Shown: in pieces, positions 16,797 to 25,231 of the stretch
Layout of the letters: each line of letters starts with the position of its first letter
How positions within the stretch are numbered: the stretch's first letter is position 1
Source of the DNA: Bifidobacterium simiiventris
Lineage (GTDB): Bacteria; Actinomycetota; Actinomycetes; Actinomycetales; Bifidobacteriaceae
Direction of reading: 5' to 3'
NCBI RefSeq assembly: GCF_019331715.1
Contig: NZ_JAHBBG010000001.1
Coordinates: forward strand, 1-64,000
DNA: 64,000 bases
Translations under genes and position numbers: made by a program
Notes under the pieces: model-generated
Database searches by the model: none
What the model saw: the letters and a program-made list of their open reading frames with translations, nothing else
Told to the model about the DNA's origin: nothing

Positions 16797-16938
16797 CGTG
16801 GCAAACGCCCGCCGCCGACATCGTGCGGCGGAAGGAAACATGCCCCTCCGGCATCATCCCCAAGGATGAACCAACGCAATCCGCCGCATTGTTACGTCCA
16901 TATATCATCCGTAACATCGTCGCGATCATTCGCTCCGC

Positions 16939-16944
16939 TATACT
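16939..16944 (+). promoter_or_regulatory. -10 box giving a probable leaderless alsS transcript
   Basis: TATACT lies nine bases upstream of the GTG start codon at 16954. A transcription start 7-10 bases after a -10 box would fall at or next to the start codon, and no Shine-Dalgarno sequence precedes GTG. A convincing -35 box is not visible. Confidence 0.45.
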
Positions 16945-16953
16945 CGTGCACTC

Positions 16954-18741
16954 GTGACAGAACAGCATTCCGAATCATTGTTCGCCCGCATCGAGTCGCG
17001 TCTGCGCGACGGATTCGACCGCGACGGCGAGGAGCAAACCCACGACACCGTTGCCGCGGCCCGTCCGCGCACCGACCGTCATCATCAGCGCAACGTCGCC
17101 GATCTCATGGTGCAATGCCTCGTGCAGGAGGGCGTCGAAGTGATCTTCGGCATCCCCGGCGAGGAGAATATCCCGTTCATCGAGGCGCTGGAACGCGACG
17201 GGCACATCCGCTTCGTCGTCACGCGCCACGAGCAGGGTGCGGGCTTCATGGCGCTCACCTACGCGCATCTGACCGGCAAGCCCGGCGTGTGCCTCGCCAC
17301 GCTCGGCCCGGGCGCGCTGAACCTCACGCTGCCGGTGGCGTGTGCGAACGCGAGCAACACGCCGCTGGTCGCCTTGTGTGCGCAGGGCAACATCAACCGC
17401 ATCCACAAGGAGTCGCATCAGATCATCGACCTCGTGTCGGTGTTCCGTCCGATCACCCGTTGGACGAACATGATCCTGAGCCCCCAAGCGGTCACCGAAA
17501 CCGTGCGCAAGGGCTTCGCGCTCGCCCAGCGCAAGCGTCCGGCCGCCACGTGCATCATCCTGCCCGAGGACATTGCCGAACAGGCCGCGCCGACCGACGC
17601 CCAGCCGCTCAGCCGCGCCTTGCAGGTGCACACCGTGCCGACGCCCGCCGACATCGAATCCGCGGCCGACATCATCGCCAAGGCGAAGCATCCGATCATC
17701 CTCGCAGGCAACGGCGTGAGCCGCGCGAACGCCGACTACCAGCTGCGCGTCCTGTCCGAACAGCTCAACGTGCCGGTGGCCACCACGTTCGAAGGCAAGG
17801 GCGTGTTCTCCGACCGGCATCGCAACGCGCTCGGCGTGGTCGGGTTCATGCGCCACGACTACGAGAACTTCGCGTTCGACGACGCGGATCTCATCATCGC
17901 GATCGGCTTTTCGATCCAGCAGTTCGACCCGGTCAAAATCAACCCGAAGAACGATAAGAAGATCATCCACATCAACACGTTCGTGGAGGATACGGACGCG
18001 CATTACACGACGACGCTGAACATCATGGCCGACATCGACGCCACGCTCACGCAGCTGATCGACGCGTTGCGCGAGCGCGACGTCACCTTCGCGAACGCCG
18101 AGTCGGACATCCGCGGTCTGCTCATGCATGAGTTCGAATCCTGCAAGGATGACGAATCGTTCCCGATGAAGCCACAACGCGTCGTCTATGACACGCGCAA
18201 GGCGCTGAACGACAGCGACGTGGCGCTCGTGGACACGGGCGCGTTGAAGATGTGGATGGCGCGACTGTATCCGACGTACCTGCCGAACACGTGCATCATC
18301 GACAACAGCCTGTCGACAATGGGCTGGACGCTGCCGGGCGCGGTCGGCGCGTCGCTGGCACGGCGCGGCCGCCCGGTGCTCGCGGTGATGGGCGACGGCA
18401 GCTTCATGATGAACATGCAGGAGATCGAGACGGCGGTACGGCTTGGCTGCCATATCGTGATCCTCGTGTGGGTGGACAAGGCGTACGGCTTGATCAAGTG
18501 GAAGATGGATCTGCACAACGGCCATCATGACGACGTGGATTTCGGCAATCCCGATTTCGTGAAGCTGGCTGAAAGCTTCGGCGCGCATGGCCATCTTGTC
18601 TCGTCCGCCGATGATTTGAAGCCCTCGATCGAGGCGGCGATGATGGCCGACGGCGGCGTGCACGTGATCGCATGCCCGGTCGACTACAGCGAGAACATCA
18701 AACTGACCGACAAGCTGGGCGAGCTGGAGCTGCCGGGCTGA
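16954..18741 (+). CDS. Acetolactate synthase-like thiamine diphosphate enzyme (AlsS-type)
   Basis: The 595-residue cytoplasmic enzyme should condense two pyruvates to 2-acetolactate. It has the three ThDP-family domains: N-terminal pyrimidine-binding (GIPGEEN, RHEQGAGFMA), a central Rossmann-like domain and a C-terminal cofactor domain (GDGSFMMNMQEIETAVR). The GDG block is followed by WVDKAYG rather than the usual NN, as in catabolic AlsS enzymes. The N-terminus is ~45 residues longer than usual and charged. An internal ATG at 17107 would start inside the conserved domain, so GTG 16954 is preferred. No small regulatory subunit gene is adjacent, which also favours the catabolic type. Other pyruvate-dependent members of the family cannot be excluded. 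Confidence 0.85.
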   Translation: MTEQHSESLFARIESRLRDGFDRDGEEQTHDTVAAARPRTDRHHQRNVADLMVQCLVQEGVEVIFGIPGEENIPFIEALERDGHIRFVVTRHEQGAGFMALTYAHLTGKPGVCLATLGPGALNLTLPVACANASNTPLVALCAQGNINRIHKESHQIIDLVSVFRPITRWTNMILSPQAVTETVRKGFALAQRKRPAATCIILPEDIAEQAAPTDAQPLSRALQVHTVPTPADIESAADIIAKAKHPIILAGNGVSRANADYQLRVLSEQLNVPVATTFEGKGVFSDRHRNALGVVGFMRHDYENFAFDDADLIIAIGFSIQQFDPVKINPKNDKKIIHINTFVEDTDAHYTTTLNIMADIDATLTQLIDALRERDVTFANAESDIRGLLMHEFESCKDDESFPMKPQRVVYDTRKALNDSDVALVDTGALKMWMARLYPTYLPNTCIIDNSLSTMGWTLPGAVGASLARRGRPVLAVMGDGSFMMNMQEIETAVRLGCHIVILVWVDKAYGLIKWKMDLHNGHHDDVDFGNPDFVKLAESFGAHGHLVSSADDLKPSIEAAMMADGGVHVIACPVDYSENIKLTDKLGELELPG

Positions 18742-18770
18742 GTCCCCTTCTTGCAGCCAAGCGGACCGTG

Positions 18771-18808
18771 ATGGGCAGGCATCCGCGCAACGTCGGGTGC
18801 CTGCCCAT
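18771..18808. terminator. Rho-independent terminator of alsS
   Basis: A 15-bp stem (ATGGGCAGGCATCCG, one wobble mismatch) with an 8-base loop is followed by TACGTCTTTTTGC. It sits 30 bp after the alsS stop and between convergent genes, so it may also slow transcription leaving ecfT. Confidence 0.85.
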
Positions 18809-18854
18809 TACGTCTTTTTGCATCCCCTTTTGCCCGTTCGCGGCCGCCGTCGCT

Positions 18855-19664
18855 TCAGCCGATCGTGATCATCGCCGTGACCGCGGCCGCTGTGCCGGCG
18901 ATGGTCGCGGCGAGCAGCAGCCAGTCGGCCGGCCGCATGCGCAGGTTCACCCGGTAGGTGCGGGTGACGCCGGGCATGCCGAGACCGCGTGATTCCATCG
19001 CCCAGCCGACGCCTTGGCTCATGCGGTAGGCACGGATGAGCACGGCCACGATGATCGGCAGATACGACTTGAAGCGGGCGACCAGCGCGGCGATCGGGTT
19101 GCTCCCTCCCCTGCCGACGGCGCCTCCGTTCAGGTCGAGGCCGCGTGCACGTTGCGCGGCCGAAACGGATTGGAAGATCTGGAAGAACACCGGAATGTAG
19201 CGCAGCGAGGTGGCGAGCGTGAGCCCGGCGCGGTACGGCATGCCGAGGGCGACGAGGCCTCGAATGAGGCGCGGCTGGCTGGTGGTGAACAGGGTGAGGA
19301 AGCATGCGAAGCCGAGCGCGGGAATGCGCAGTCCCATGACGGCCGCCATGACGAGGTTCTCGCGCGTGAACCGCAGGATGCCCCACCGCCAGATCTCATG
19401 CGTGCCGCTGGGGTCGAAGACCGGCCAGAGCGCGACGATGAGCACGATGAGCAGGGCGAGGGTGCGCCACACCCATGCGATGCGTTCGGCCGGCACATGG
19501 TCGACGGCGAGCATCACATGTTCGAGTACGAGCATCGCGAGCATGAACGCCCAGTTGCGCCAGATGAGGCACATGACGAGCAGTGCGAGGGACAATGCGA
19601 ATTTGACGCGGGGGTCGGCGCGGTGCAGCCAGCCGTTGCCGGGCACGTACAGGTCAGCGTCCAT
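18855..19664 (-). CDS. ecfT: Energy-coupling factor transporter transmembrane protein
   Basis: EcfT couples the ATPases to the substrate-binding S protein in an ECF vitamin or metal importer. The 269 residues carry several hydrophobic helices (~25-45, 65-90, 105-130, 240-265). Both coupling motifs of the family are present as ARG (RARGLDLN) and SRG (MESRGLGMPG). The start ATG 19664 lies inside the 3' end of the ATPase gene (11-bp overlap) with GGAAAGGAACG upstream. Translation should therefore be coupled to ecfA. It is the last gene of the S-A-T unit. Confidence 0.93.
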   Translation of the reverse strand: MDADLYVPGNGWLHRADPRVKFALSLALLVMCLIWRNWAFMLAMLVLEHVMLAVDHVPAERIAWVWRTLALLIVLIVALWPVFDPSGTHEIWRWGILRFTRENLVMAAVMGLRIPALGFACFLTLFTTSQPRLIRGLVALGMPYRAGLTLATSLRYIPVFFQIFQSVSAAQRARGLDLNGGAVGRGGSNPIAALVARFKSYLPIIVAVLIRAYRMSQGVGWAMESRGLGMPGVTRTYRVNLRMRPADWLLLAATIAGTAAAVTAMITIG

Positions 19665-21192
19665 CGTCGTTCCTTTCCAGTCGGCCGTATGCGGCGAGCC
19701 GGCCGTCGTCCATGCGCATGACGTGTGTGCAGTATCGCGCGACGGCGGACATGTCGTGGCTGATCATGATGACGGTCGTGCCGTTCCTGTTCAGCGCGGC
19801 AACCGTGTCGAGGAACCGCGCGGACAGGTTGCGGTCGAGTCCTGCGGTCGGCTCGTCGAGCACGAGGATCGGCGTGCCCATCGCCAACACCGAGGCGAGG
19901 GCCACGGCCCGCCGGTCGCCATAGCCGAGCGTGGCAGGCGAGACATCGGCGAACCGGTCGAGGCCGAACAGCCGCATCGCCTTGTCGACCGCGGCATCGA
20001 CCTGTTGAGGTGTTCCGCCGAGCGCCTTCGGACCGAAACCGATTTCCTCGCGGGTCGTGGCACAGAAGATCTGATGGTCGGGGTTCTGGAAGACGAAGCC
20101 GACGTGCGCGGCCATCTGACCGACGCTATGCTCGCGGGTGTCGAGTCCGTCGACGATCACCTGTCCGCTGGCGGGTGTCAGGAGCGCGTTGAGGTGCCGC
20201 GCGAGCGTGGTTTTGCCGGAGCCGTTATGGCCGATCAGGCCAACGAATGCGCCGCGCGGAATCGTGCAGGTCACGTCATCCAATGCCGGCGGACGGCTCG
20301 CGGCGTCGGGGCGACCGCCGGATGCGTACCGGTAGGTGACATGGTCCAGCACGATGATCGGATCGTCTTCCGGCCCGGTCGGCACGGTCGCATCGTCCGC
20401 GATGATGCGCAGTCCCGGCTCAGGGCCGCCGGGCAATGCGACGCCCAGCCGTTCGAACAGTTCCGGCTGCTTGGAGAATAGGCCGACGTCGCCCTGTTCG
20501 ATGAGGCGTCCGTGGTCGAGTACGAGGATGCGGTCGGCGCGCCCGGGGAAATGCGAGGTGTCCTGTTCGGCCATGACGACGGTCAGGTTGCGGCGTGAGC
20601 GGATCGTGTCGAGCGCGGCGAACACTTCGCGACGGCCGTCCGGGTCGAGTGCGGCGGTTGGCTCGTCGAGGATCAGAATGTCGGGTTCGGCGGCGAGCGC
20701 GGCCGCGATCGCGACGCGTTGCATCTGTCCTCCGGACAGGCTGGTGGGGATGCGGGTACGGTAGTCCTCCATGCCGACCAGCCGTAGCACGTCGTCGATG
20801 CGTTCGTCCATGAGCGCGGGATCCATGCCACGGTTTTCGAGTGGGAATGCGATCTCATCCTCGACGGAAGCACAGAACAGCTGGGATTCGGGGTCCTGCT
20901 GCACGTAGCCGACGCGGGTGGACAGTTCGGCGACGGTGGTCTCGCGCACGTTCATGCCGGCGACGGTGACGCTGCCGGTCATCTGCCCGTCCGCAAGGTT
21001 CGGGATGATGCCGGCCAAGGCCATGCACAACGTTGATTTGCCGGCGCCGGTCGGACCGACGATGCCGACGAATTCGCCGGCATGGATGGCCACGGTAATG
21101 GATTCGAGACCCGTTATGGGGTGTCCGCCGTCGACGATCGGCGCGTATCGCCAGCCGAGATCACGCGTCTCGATCAGGGTGTCCAAGCTCAT
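19654..21192 (-). CDS. ecfA: ECF transporter ATPase, EcfA1-EcfA2 fusion
   Basis: Two complete ABC ATPase halves are joined in 512 residues. The first has Walker A GPTGAGKST (~46-54), signature LSGGQMQRVAIAAAL and Walker B ILILDEPTAALD. The second has GHNGSGKTT, a weakened signature region (LGYGDRRAVALASVL in place of LSGGQ) and ILVLDEPTAGLD. ECF modules usually have two separate ATPases, so this is a natural fusion, known in actinobacteria. ATG 21192 is preferred over the ATG eight codons upstream because AGGAT lies seven bases before it. The downstream ecfT overlaps by 11 bp and the S-component gene lies upstream beyond a terminator. Confidence 0.93.
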   Translation of the reverse strand: MSLDTLIETRDLGWRYAPIVDGGHPITGLESITVAIHAGEFVGIVGPTGAGKSTLCMALAGIIPNLADGQMTGSVTVAGMNVRETTVAELSTRVGYVQQDPESQLFCASVEDEIAFPLENRGMDPALMDERIDDVLRLVGMEDYRTRIPTSLSGGQMQRVAIAAALAAEPDILILDEPTAALDPDGRREVFAALDTIRSRRNLTVVMAEQDTSHFPGRADRILVLDHGRLIEQGDVGLFSKQPELFERLGVALPGGPEPGLRIIADDATVPTGPEDDPIIVLDHVTYRYASGGRPDAASRPPALDDVTCTIPRGAFVGLIGHNGSGKTTLARHLNALLTPASGQVIVDGLDTREHSVGQMAAHVGFVFQNPDHQIFCATTREEIGFGPKALGGTPQQVDAAVDKAMRLFGLDRFADVSPATLGYGDRRAVALASVLAMGTPILVLDEPTAGLDRNLSARFLDTVAALNRNGTTVIMISHDMSAVARYCTHVMRMDDGRLAAYGRLERNDDGR

Positions 21193-21283
21193 TCGATCTA
21201 TCCTATCGCGTGTCATGGCGGACGGTCGCGGGCACCGGCATCAACGCCGTCTCATGACCGCGTATCATGTCCGGCACAACGAA

Positions 21284-21317
21284 ATCGGCTCCCCTCCGTG
21301 AACGGAAGGGAGCCGAT
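21284..21317 (-). terminator. Hairpin between S-component gene and ecfA
   Basis: A 15-bp stem (ATCGGCTCCCCTCCG with one G-T type mismatch) and a TGAA loop lie 26 bp after the S-component stop. It could end that transcript or lower expression of ecfAT relative to the S component. A shared A/T module used by several S components would fit such an arrangement. Confidence 0.65.
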
Positions 21318-21342
21318 GCGTCTCTTGCGGGAGCGGCGGGGA

Positions 21343-21882
21343 TCAGGCCGCGGCCTTGACGCCGAGGTTGCCCAGGCGCACCAGCGGCGGGTACGCCTTG
21401 CGCACGGCGGAGAACAGGGCGAGGCCGACGATCAGGCCGACGCCCATCTGGAAGCTGTTGCCGAGCACCTCGCCGAGGGCCGGACCCCAGCCGGAGAGGA
21501 TGCCGCCGGCGATGAAGTAGCCGAACACCTTCCACACGCCGGCGAGCACGGAGACGCCGATCACGTTGAGCGGCTTGAACTCCTTGAGCAGCAGGCCGAC
21601 GATCAGGGCCTGCACGCCGTCGATGACGAACGTGAAGATCGCCCACTGCGGGTAGCCGTTGATCAGGTCGGACAGGGCTGGGCCGAGGCCGCCGATGATG
21701 CCGCCGATCCACGGGCCGAACGCGTAGGCCGAGAAGAAGATCATGGTGTCGGACAGGTTCAGGTAGCCGCGCGTGGGCGTGGGGATCTGGACGAACATGG
21801 TCACGACGGTGGTGACGGCCGTCATGACGGCGATGAGCGGGATGGTGGCGGCGTTGAACGTCTGCTTCGTACGTGCAGTCAT
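21343..21882 (-). CDS. ECF transporter S component
   Basis: The 179-residue protein is a small integral membrane protein with about six helices. It contains the substrate-side block RGYLNLSDTMIFFSAYAFGP and GGLGPALSDL, which resembles the vitamin-binding S components of the riboflavin/unknown-substrate group. ATG 21882 is chosen because GAGAGGAAC lies eight bases upstream; the frame opens eight codons earlier. It precedes the fused ATPase and EcfT genes on the same strand, so it should supply their substrate specificity. The substrate cannot be read from the sequence. The nearby pyridoxal kinase (23703-24578) makes a vitamin B6 form one possibility. No riboswitch that I recognise precedes it. 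Confidence 0.85.
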   Translation of the reverse strand: MTARTKQTFNAATIPLIAVMTAVTTVVTMFVQIPTPTRGYLNLSDTMIFFSAYAFGPWIGGIIGGLGPALSDLINGYPQWAIFTFVIDGVQALIVGLLLKEFKPLNVIGVSVLAGVWKVFGYFIAGGILSGWGPALGEVLGNSFQMGVGLIVGLALFSAVRKAYPPLVRLGNLGVKAAA

Positions 21883-21907
21883 ACTGTGGTTCCTCTCTTC
21901 ACACAAT

Positions 21908-21944
21908 TAAGCCATGCCCCGTCTTCCGGCGAGGTCATGGCTTA
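21908..21944 (-). terminator. Candidate terminator between metY and the S-component gene
   Basis: TAAGCCATG and CATGGCTTA form a 9-bp stem around 19 GC-rich bases that can pair partly. On the minus strand it is followed by ATTGTG. It lies between the metY stop (22034) and the S-component start (21882), and could instead be a leader structure of the latter. Confidence 0.45.
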
Positions 21945-22033
21945 GGATACTCGGTTCGTTTCCGGTCGTACGTTACGTGTCCGCAACCGAGCGGATCGTG
22001 CCGGGCGCGAACCGTCCGGCCGGATTGTCCGGT

Positions 22034-23350
22034 TTACTTGGCGAGGCCGGAGGCGCGGACCGCCTCGAAGCCGCCCTTCAAGTCGTCGAGGATGTCCTCG
22101 ATGTTCTCGGTGCCGATAGACAGGCGGATGGTGCCCGGGTGGATGCCCTGGTCCTCGAGTTCCTCCGGAGTCTCCTGCGAGTGCGTGGTGGAGGCCGGGT
22201 GGATGACGAGGGACTTCACGTCGGCCACGTTGGCGAGCAGGCTGAACAGGTGCAGGTTGTCGATGAAGACGCGTGCCGCGTCCTTGCCGCCCTTGATGTC
22301 GAAAGTGAAGATGGAGCCGGCGCCGTTCGGGAAGTACTTCTTGTACAGCTCGTGGTCGCGGCGTCCCGGGATGGACGGGTGGGAGACGGATTCGACCTCC
22401 GGCACGGTCTGCAGGTACTCGACGACCTTCAGCGCGTTCTCGACGTGGCGTTCGACGCGCAGCGACAGGGTTTCGGTGCCCTGCAGCAGCAGGAACGCGG
22501 CGAACGGGGACAGGGTGGCGCCGGTGTCGCGCAGCAGGATGGCACGGATGCGGGTCACGAATGCGGCACCGCCGAGTGCCTCGTAGAAGTTGAGGCCGTG
22601 GTAGGATGGGTCGGCTTCCGTCAGGGTCGGGAACTTGCCCGGAACCTCTGCCCAGTTGAACTTGCCGCCTTCGACGATCACGCCGCCGAGGGTGGTGCCG
22701 TGGCCGCCGATGAACTTGGTTGCGGATTCGACCACGACGTCGGCGCCGTGCTCGAGCGGGCGGAACAGGTACGGGGTGGCGAACGTGTTGTCGACGATCA
22801 CCGGCAGGTGGTGCTTGTGGGCGATCTCGGAGATGGCCTCGAAGTCCGGCAGGTCGGCGTTCGGGTTGCCGAAGGTCTCGAAGTAGACGAGCTTGGTGTT
22901 CTCCTGGATGGCGTCCTCGAAGTTCTGCGGGACCTCCGGGTCGACGAAGGTGGTGGTGATGCCGTCGCGCGGCAGTGTGTGCTTGAGCAGGTTGAAGGTG
23001 CCGCCGTAGATGTTCTTGGAGGAGACGATGTGGTCGCCGGACTGGGTGATGTTGCGCACCGCGTATTCGACTGCCGCAGCGCCGGATGCGACCGCGAGGC
23101 CCGCGGTGCCGCCTTCGAGGGCCGCGATGCGGTTCTCGAACACGCCTTGGGTGGAGTTGGTCAGACGGCCGTAGATGTTGCCCGGATCCGCCAGTCCGAA
23201 GCGGGCCTCGGCATGGTCGAAGTTGTGGAAGACGTAGGAGGTGGTCGCGTAGATCGGGACGGCGCGGGAATCGGTGGCCGGATCGGCCTGCTCCTGACCG
23301 ACGTGCAGCTGCAGGGTCTCGAAACGGTACTTCTTGTTCGGCTCGGTCAT
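22034..23350 (-). CDS. metY: O-acetylhomoserine sulfhydrylase (aminocarboxypropyltransferase)
   Basis: This PLP enzyme makes homocysteine from O-acetylhomoserine and sulfide in direct-sulfuration methionine synthesis. The 438 residues match the usual MetY length. Clear family blocks are the N-terminal [23 protein letters not shown]-site [16 protein letters not shown] with the Schiff-base lysine, and C-terminal [12 protein letters not shown] 23350 follows GAAGGAGCACATC; the frame is open 37 codons further upstream without a better start. The gene stands alone, with a structured leader upstream and the divergent pyridoxal kinase, which could supply its cofactor, 352 bp away. Confidence 0.95.
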   Translation of the reverse strand: MTEPNKKYRFETLQLHVGQEQADPATDSRAVPIYATTSYVFHNFDHAEARFGLADPGNIYGRLTNSTQGVFENRIAALEGGTAGLAVASGAAAVEYAVRNITQSGDHIVSSKNIYGGTFNLLKHTLPRDGITTTFVDPEVPQNFEDAIQENTKLVYFETFGNPNADLPDFEAISEIAHKHHLPVIVDNTFATPYLFRPLEHGADVVVESATKFIGGHGTTLGGVIVEGGKFNWAEVPGKFPTLTEADPSYHGLNFYEALGGAAFVTRIRAILLRDTGATLSPFAAFLLLQGTETLSLRVERHVENALKVVEYLQTVPEVESVSHPSIPGRRDHELYKKYFPNGAGSIFTFDIKGGKDAARVFIDNLHLFSLLANVADVKSLVIHPASTTHSQETPEELEDQGIHPGTIRLSIGTENIEDILDDLKGGFEAVRASGLAK

Positions 23351-23388
23351 GATGTGCTCCTTCAGTGGGGTTATTCCATTGCTGGTTA

Positions 23389-23435
23389 TCGCCACCCGCC
23401 GGCCGTTTCCGGTTGATGTCCGGCTGTCGTGGCGA
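23389..23435 (-). promoter_or_regulatory. Structured leader of metY
   Basis: In the 352-bp gene-free region 23351-23702, TCGCCAC/GTGGCGA arms enclose nested GCCGG/CCGGC arms, forming a two-tier hairpin 39 bp before the metY start. It does not match a SAM riboswitch that I can recognise. It may be an attenuator or a protein site. A TTGATA/TATAGG pair further upstream on the minus strand may be part of the promoter. Nearer pdxK, a GCCCGCA/TGCGGGC hairpin lies at 23614-23634. Confidence 0.35.
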
Positions 23436-23702
23436 GGTGTTGGTTTAGACCTTACGAGCATGGTGCCCGCCGATGCAAGCCGAACGCTATCACGGTTGCC
23501 TATACCCCTTTATCAACCCTTGGCATCATTGGGATATCGTCCTGTCGGCAAGCGTCGAAAAACAGCCGATGCATCTGCGACACGCCGCGTGCGGCATTCG
23601 CTCGGGAACGGGCGCCCGCATTCGGCGTGCGGGCACCGGCATGGCCCGCGCGCGATAGTCAGGCCGCCGGCTAGAGTCGTCAACGAAGACGAAAGGACGA
23701 CC

Positions 23703-24578
23703 ATGACCGACGACGTGATGCTGTATGACCGTGATCCGCGCTATATTCCCCGGATCGCCGCGGTGCACGACATGTGCGGCTACGGCAAGTGCTCGCTGAC
23801 CGCCGCGATCCCGATCCTGTCGGCGGCAGGCTGCGACGTGTGTCCCGTGCCGACCGCGCTGTTCTCCGCGCACACGCATTACGACGTGTTCACGTTCCAC
23901 GATACGACTGACATCCTGGACGGCTATCTGGATGCGTGGCGTGCGGAACAGGTCGATCTGGACGGTGTGTATTCCGGTTTCCTCGGCTCCCCCGATCAGG
24001 TGGCGATCATTCAACGGCTCTACCGTGAGTATCCGCGTGCGCTGCGTCTGGTGGATCCGGTGATGGGCGATGGCGGCGAATTGTACTCGACGTATACGCC
24101 TGAACTGTGCGAGGCGATGGGGGCGCTGGCCGACGGGGCCGACGTGCTCATGCCGAACCTGACGGAGGCGGCGATCCTGACCGGTCGCAGGTACGAGGGG
24201 CTCGACCTTGACGACGGGGCCGTGGACGATCTGCTCGACGCGCTGCTGAGTATGGGGGCACGCAACGTCGTGCTCAAAGGCGTCGACCGCGGTGACGGAC
24301 TGATCCGCAACTTCGTGGCGAGCGCCTCGGCCGGTGTGGCGGCCCGGCATGAGTTGGATCATGAGAAGCTGCCGTACATGACGCACGGCACCGGCGACGC
24401 GTTCGCCTCGGCATTGTGCGGCGCCGTGATGGCCGGACGCGGACTGGCCGAGTCGGCGCACATCGCCGGGGAGTTCGTACGCCATGCGATGGTGTCGACG
24501 CTCAACCAGCCGCATTATGCCGATCGCGGCGTCAGTTTCGAACTCAATCTCGGCGAACTGACACGGTTGGTCGGGTAA
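23703..24578 (+). CDS. pdxY: Pyridoxal/pyridoxamine kinase
   Basis: The 291-residue ribokinase-fold enzyme phosphorylates pyridoxal and related vitamers to yield PLP. The N-terminal block RIAAVHDMCGYGKCSLTAAIPIL, the DPVMGDGG motif, NLTEAAILTG and the C-terminal anion-hole HGTGDAFASAL are typical of the PdxK/PdxY group. ATG 23703 follows GAAAGGACGACC. It is a single gene, divergent from metY and convergent with the pilus operon. Bifidobacteria salvage vitamin B6, so an import system is expected; the ECF unit 2 kb away is a candidate partner (inference). Confidence 0.9.
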   Translation: MTDDVMLYDRDPRYIPRIAAVHDMCGYGKCSLTAAIPILSAAGCDVCPVPTALFSAHTHYDVFTFHDTTDILDGYLDAWRAEQVDLDGVYSGFLGSPDQVAIIQRLYREYPRALRLVDPVMGDGGELYSTYTPELCEAMGALADGADVLMPNLTEAAILTGRRYEGLDLDDGAVDDLLDALLSMGARNVVLKGVDRGDGLIRNFVASASAGVAARHELDHEKLPYMTHGTGDAFASALCGAVMAGRGLAESAHIAGEFVRHAMVSTLNQPHYADRGVSFELNLGELTRLVG

Positions 24579-24628
24579 CGCATGGTCGGATAACGCACAC
24601 GATCTGTCTGAATGGCTTACTCCTTTCT

Positions 24629-25231
24629 TCAGCTGGACGGTTTGAGGACGATGCGGCGGGACGCCGTCTGTGCTGCGGGATCCAGGTATTCGCCGGATGA
24701 GCGGCGCACGCCCCAATGCACGCATGCTCCGTCGCAATGATCCGATCCGAGTGCGACGCGCGCGAACGGTGTTCCCACGTGCACCTGTGCGCCGACCGCC
24801 AGATTCGTTTCCGCAGGCTCGAAGGTCAATTTCATTCCTCTTGAGGCGATGCTGACCACGGATTTTCCGGCCACGGTGCCGGCATACGATATCGTCCCGT
24901 CCCGGGGAGCAAGCAGCTCGGTGCCGGGTTCGGCGGCGAGGTCCACGCCACGATGTCCGGGCAACCAGGGTTGTGCGGGAGCATCGAATGTGCCGATTGT
25001 CCGCGGATCGGCCACGGGCCATGCCAGAGCGGCACGGCATGTGCCGCCCGCACTCTGGTTCGCCGCAGCCGTGCCGAAGCCGTCCGACGGCATGACGGCG
25101 AACATCAGCAGCATGGCCGCGGCGCAGCAGCATGCGACTGCGAATCGATGGCGCAGACCGTCTCCTTCCTGTCTGCGCCGTTCACGCAGCATGCGGCTGC
25201 GTACGCGCCGGCGGTAGTCGTCGTGCATCAT
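24629..25231 (-). CDS. M23 (LytM)-like peptidase domain protein of the pilus operon
   Basis: The 200-residue protein has an N-terminal membrane anchor or signal (~30-50) and an M23 domain (~70-195). GHRGVDLA gives the first His and Asp zinc ligands. The usual GPHLHFE motif reads GACVHWGV: the last His (zinc ligand) is kept, but the first, catalytic His is Cys. A CxHWG form is common in actinobacterial M23 proteins, so it may bind peptidoglycan rather than cut it. ATG 25231 follows AAGGAGATATCGGC and overlaps the sortase stop (ATGA), so translation is coupled. It is the last gene of the pilin-sortase operon. Confidence 0.82.
   Translation of the reverse strand: MMHDDYRRRVRSRMLRERRRQEGDGLRHRFAVACCCAAAMLLMFAVMPSDGFGTAAANQSAGGTCRAALAWPVADPRTIGTFDAPAQPWLPGHRGVDLAAEPGTELLAPRDGTISYAGTVAGKSVVSIASRGMKLTFEPAETNLAVGAQVHVGTPFARVALGSDHCDGACVHWGVRRSSGEYLDPAAQTASRRIVLKPSS

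Noticed and set aside
21883-22033. Vitamin riboswitch (TPP, FMN or cobalamin) upstream of the S-component gene
   Set aside because: I looked for the conserved boxes of these riboswitches and found none. Only a simple hairpin is present.
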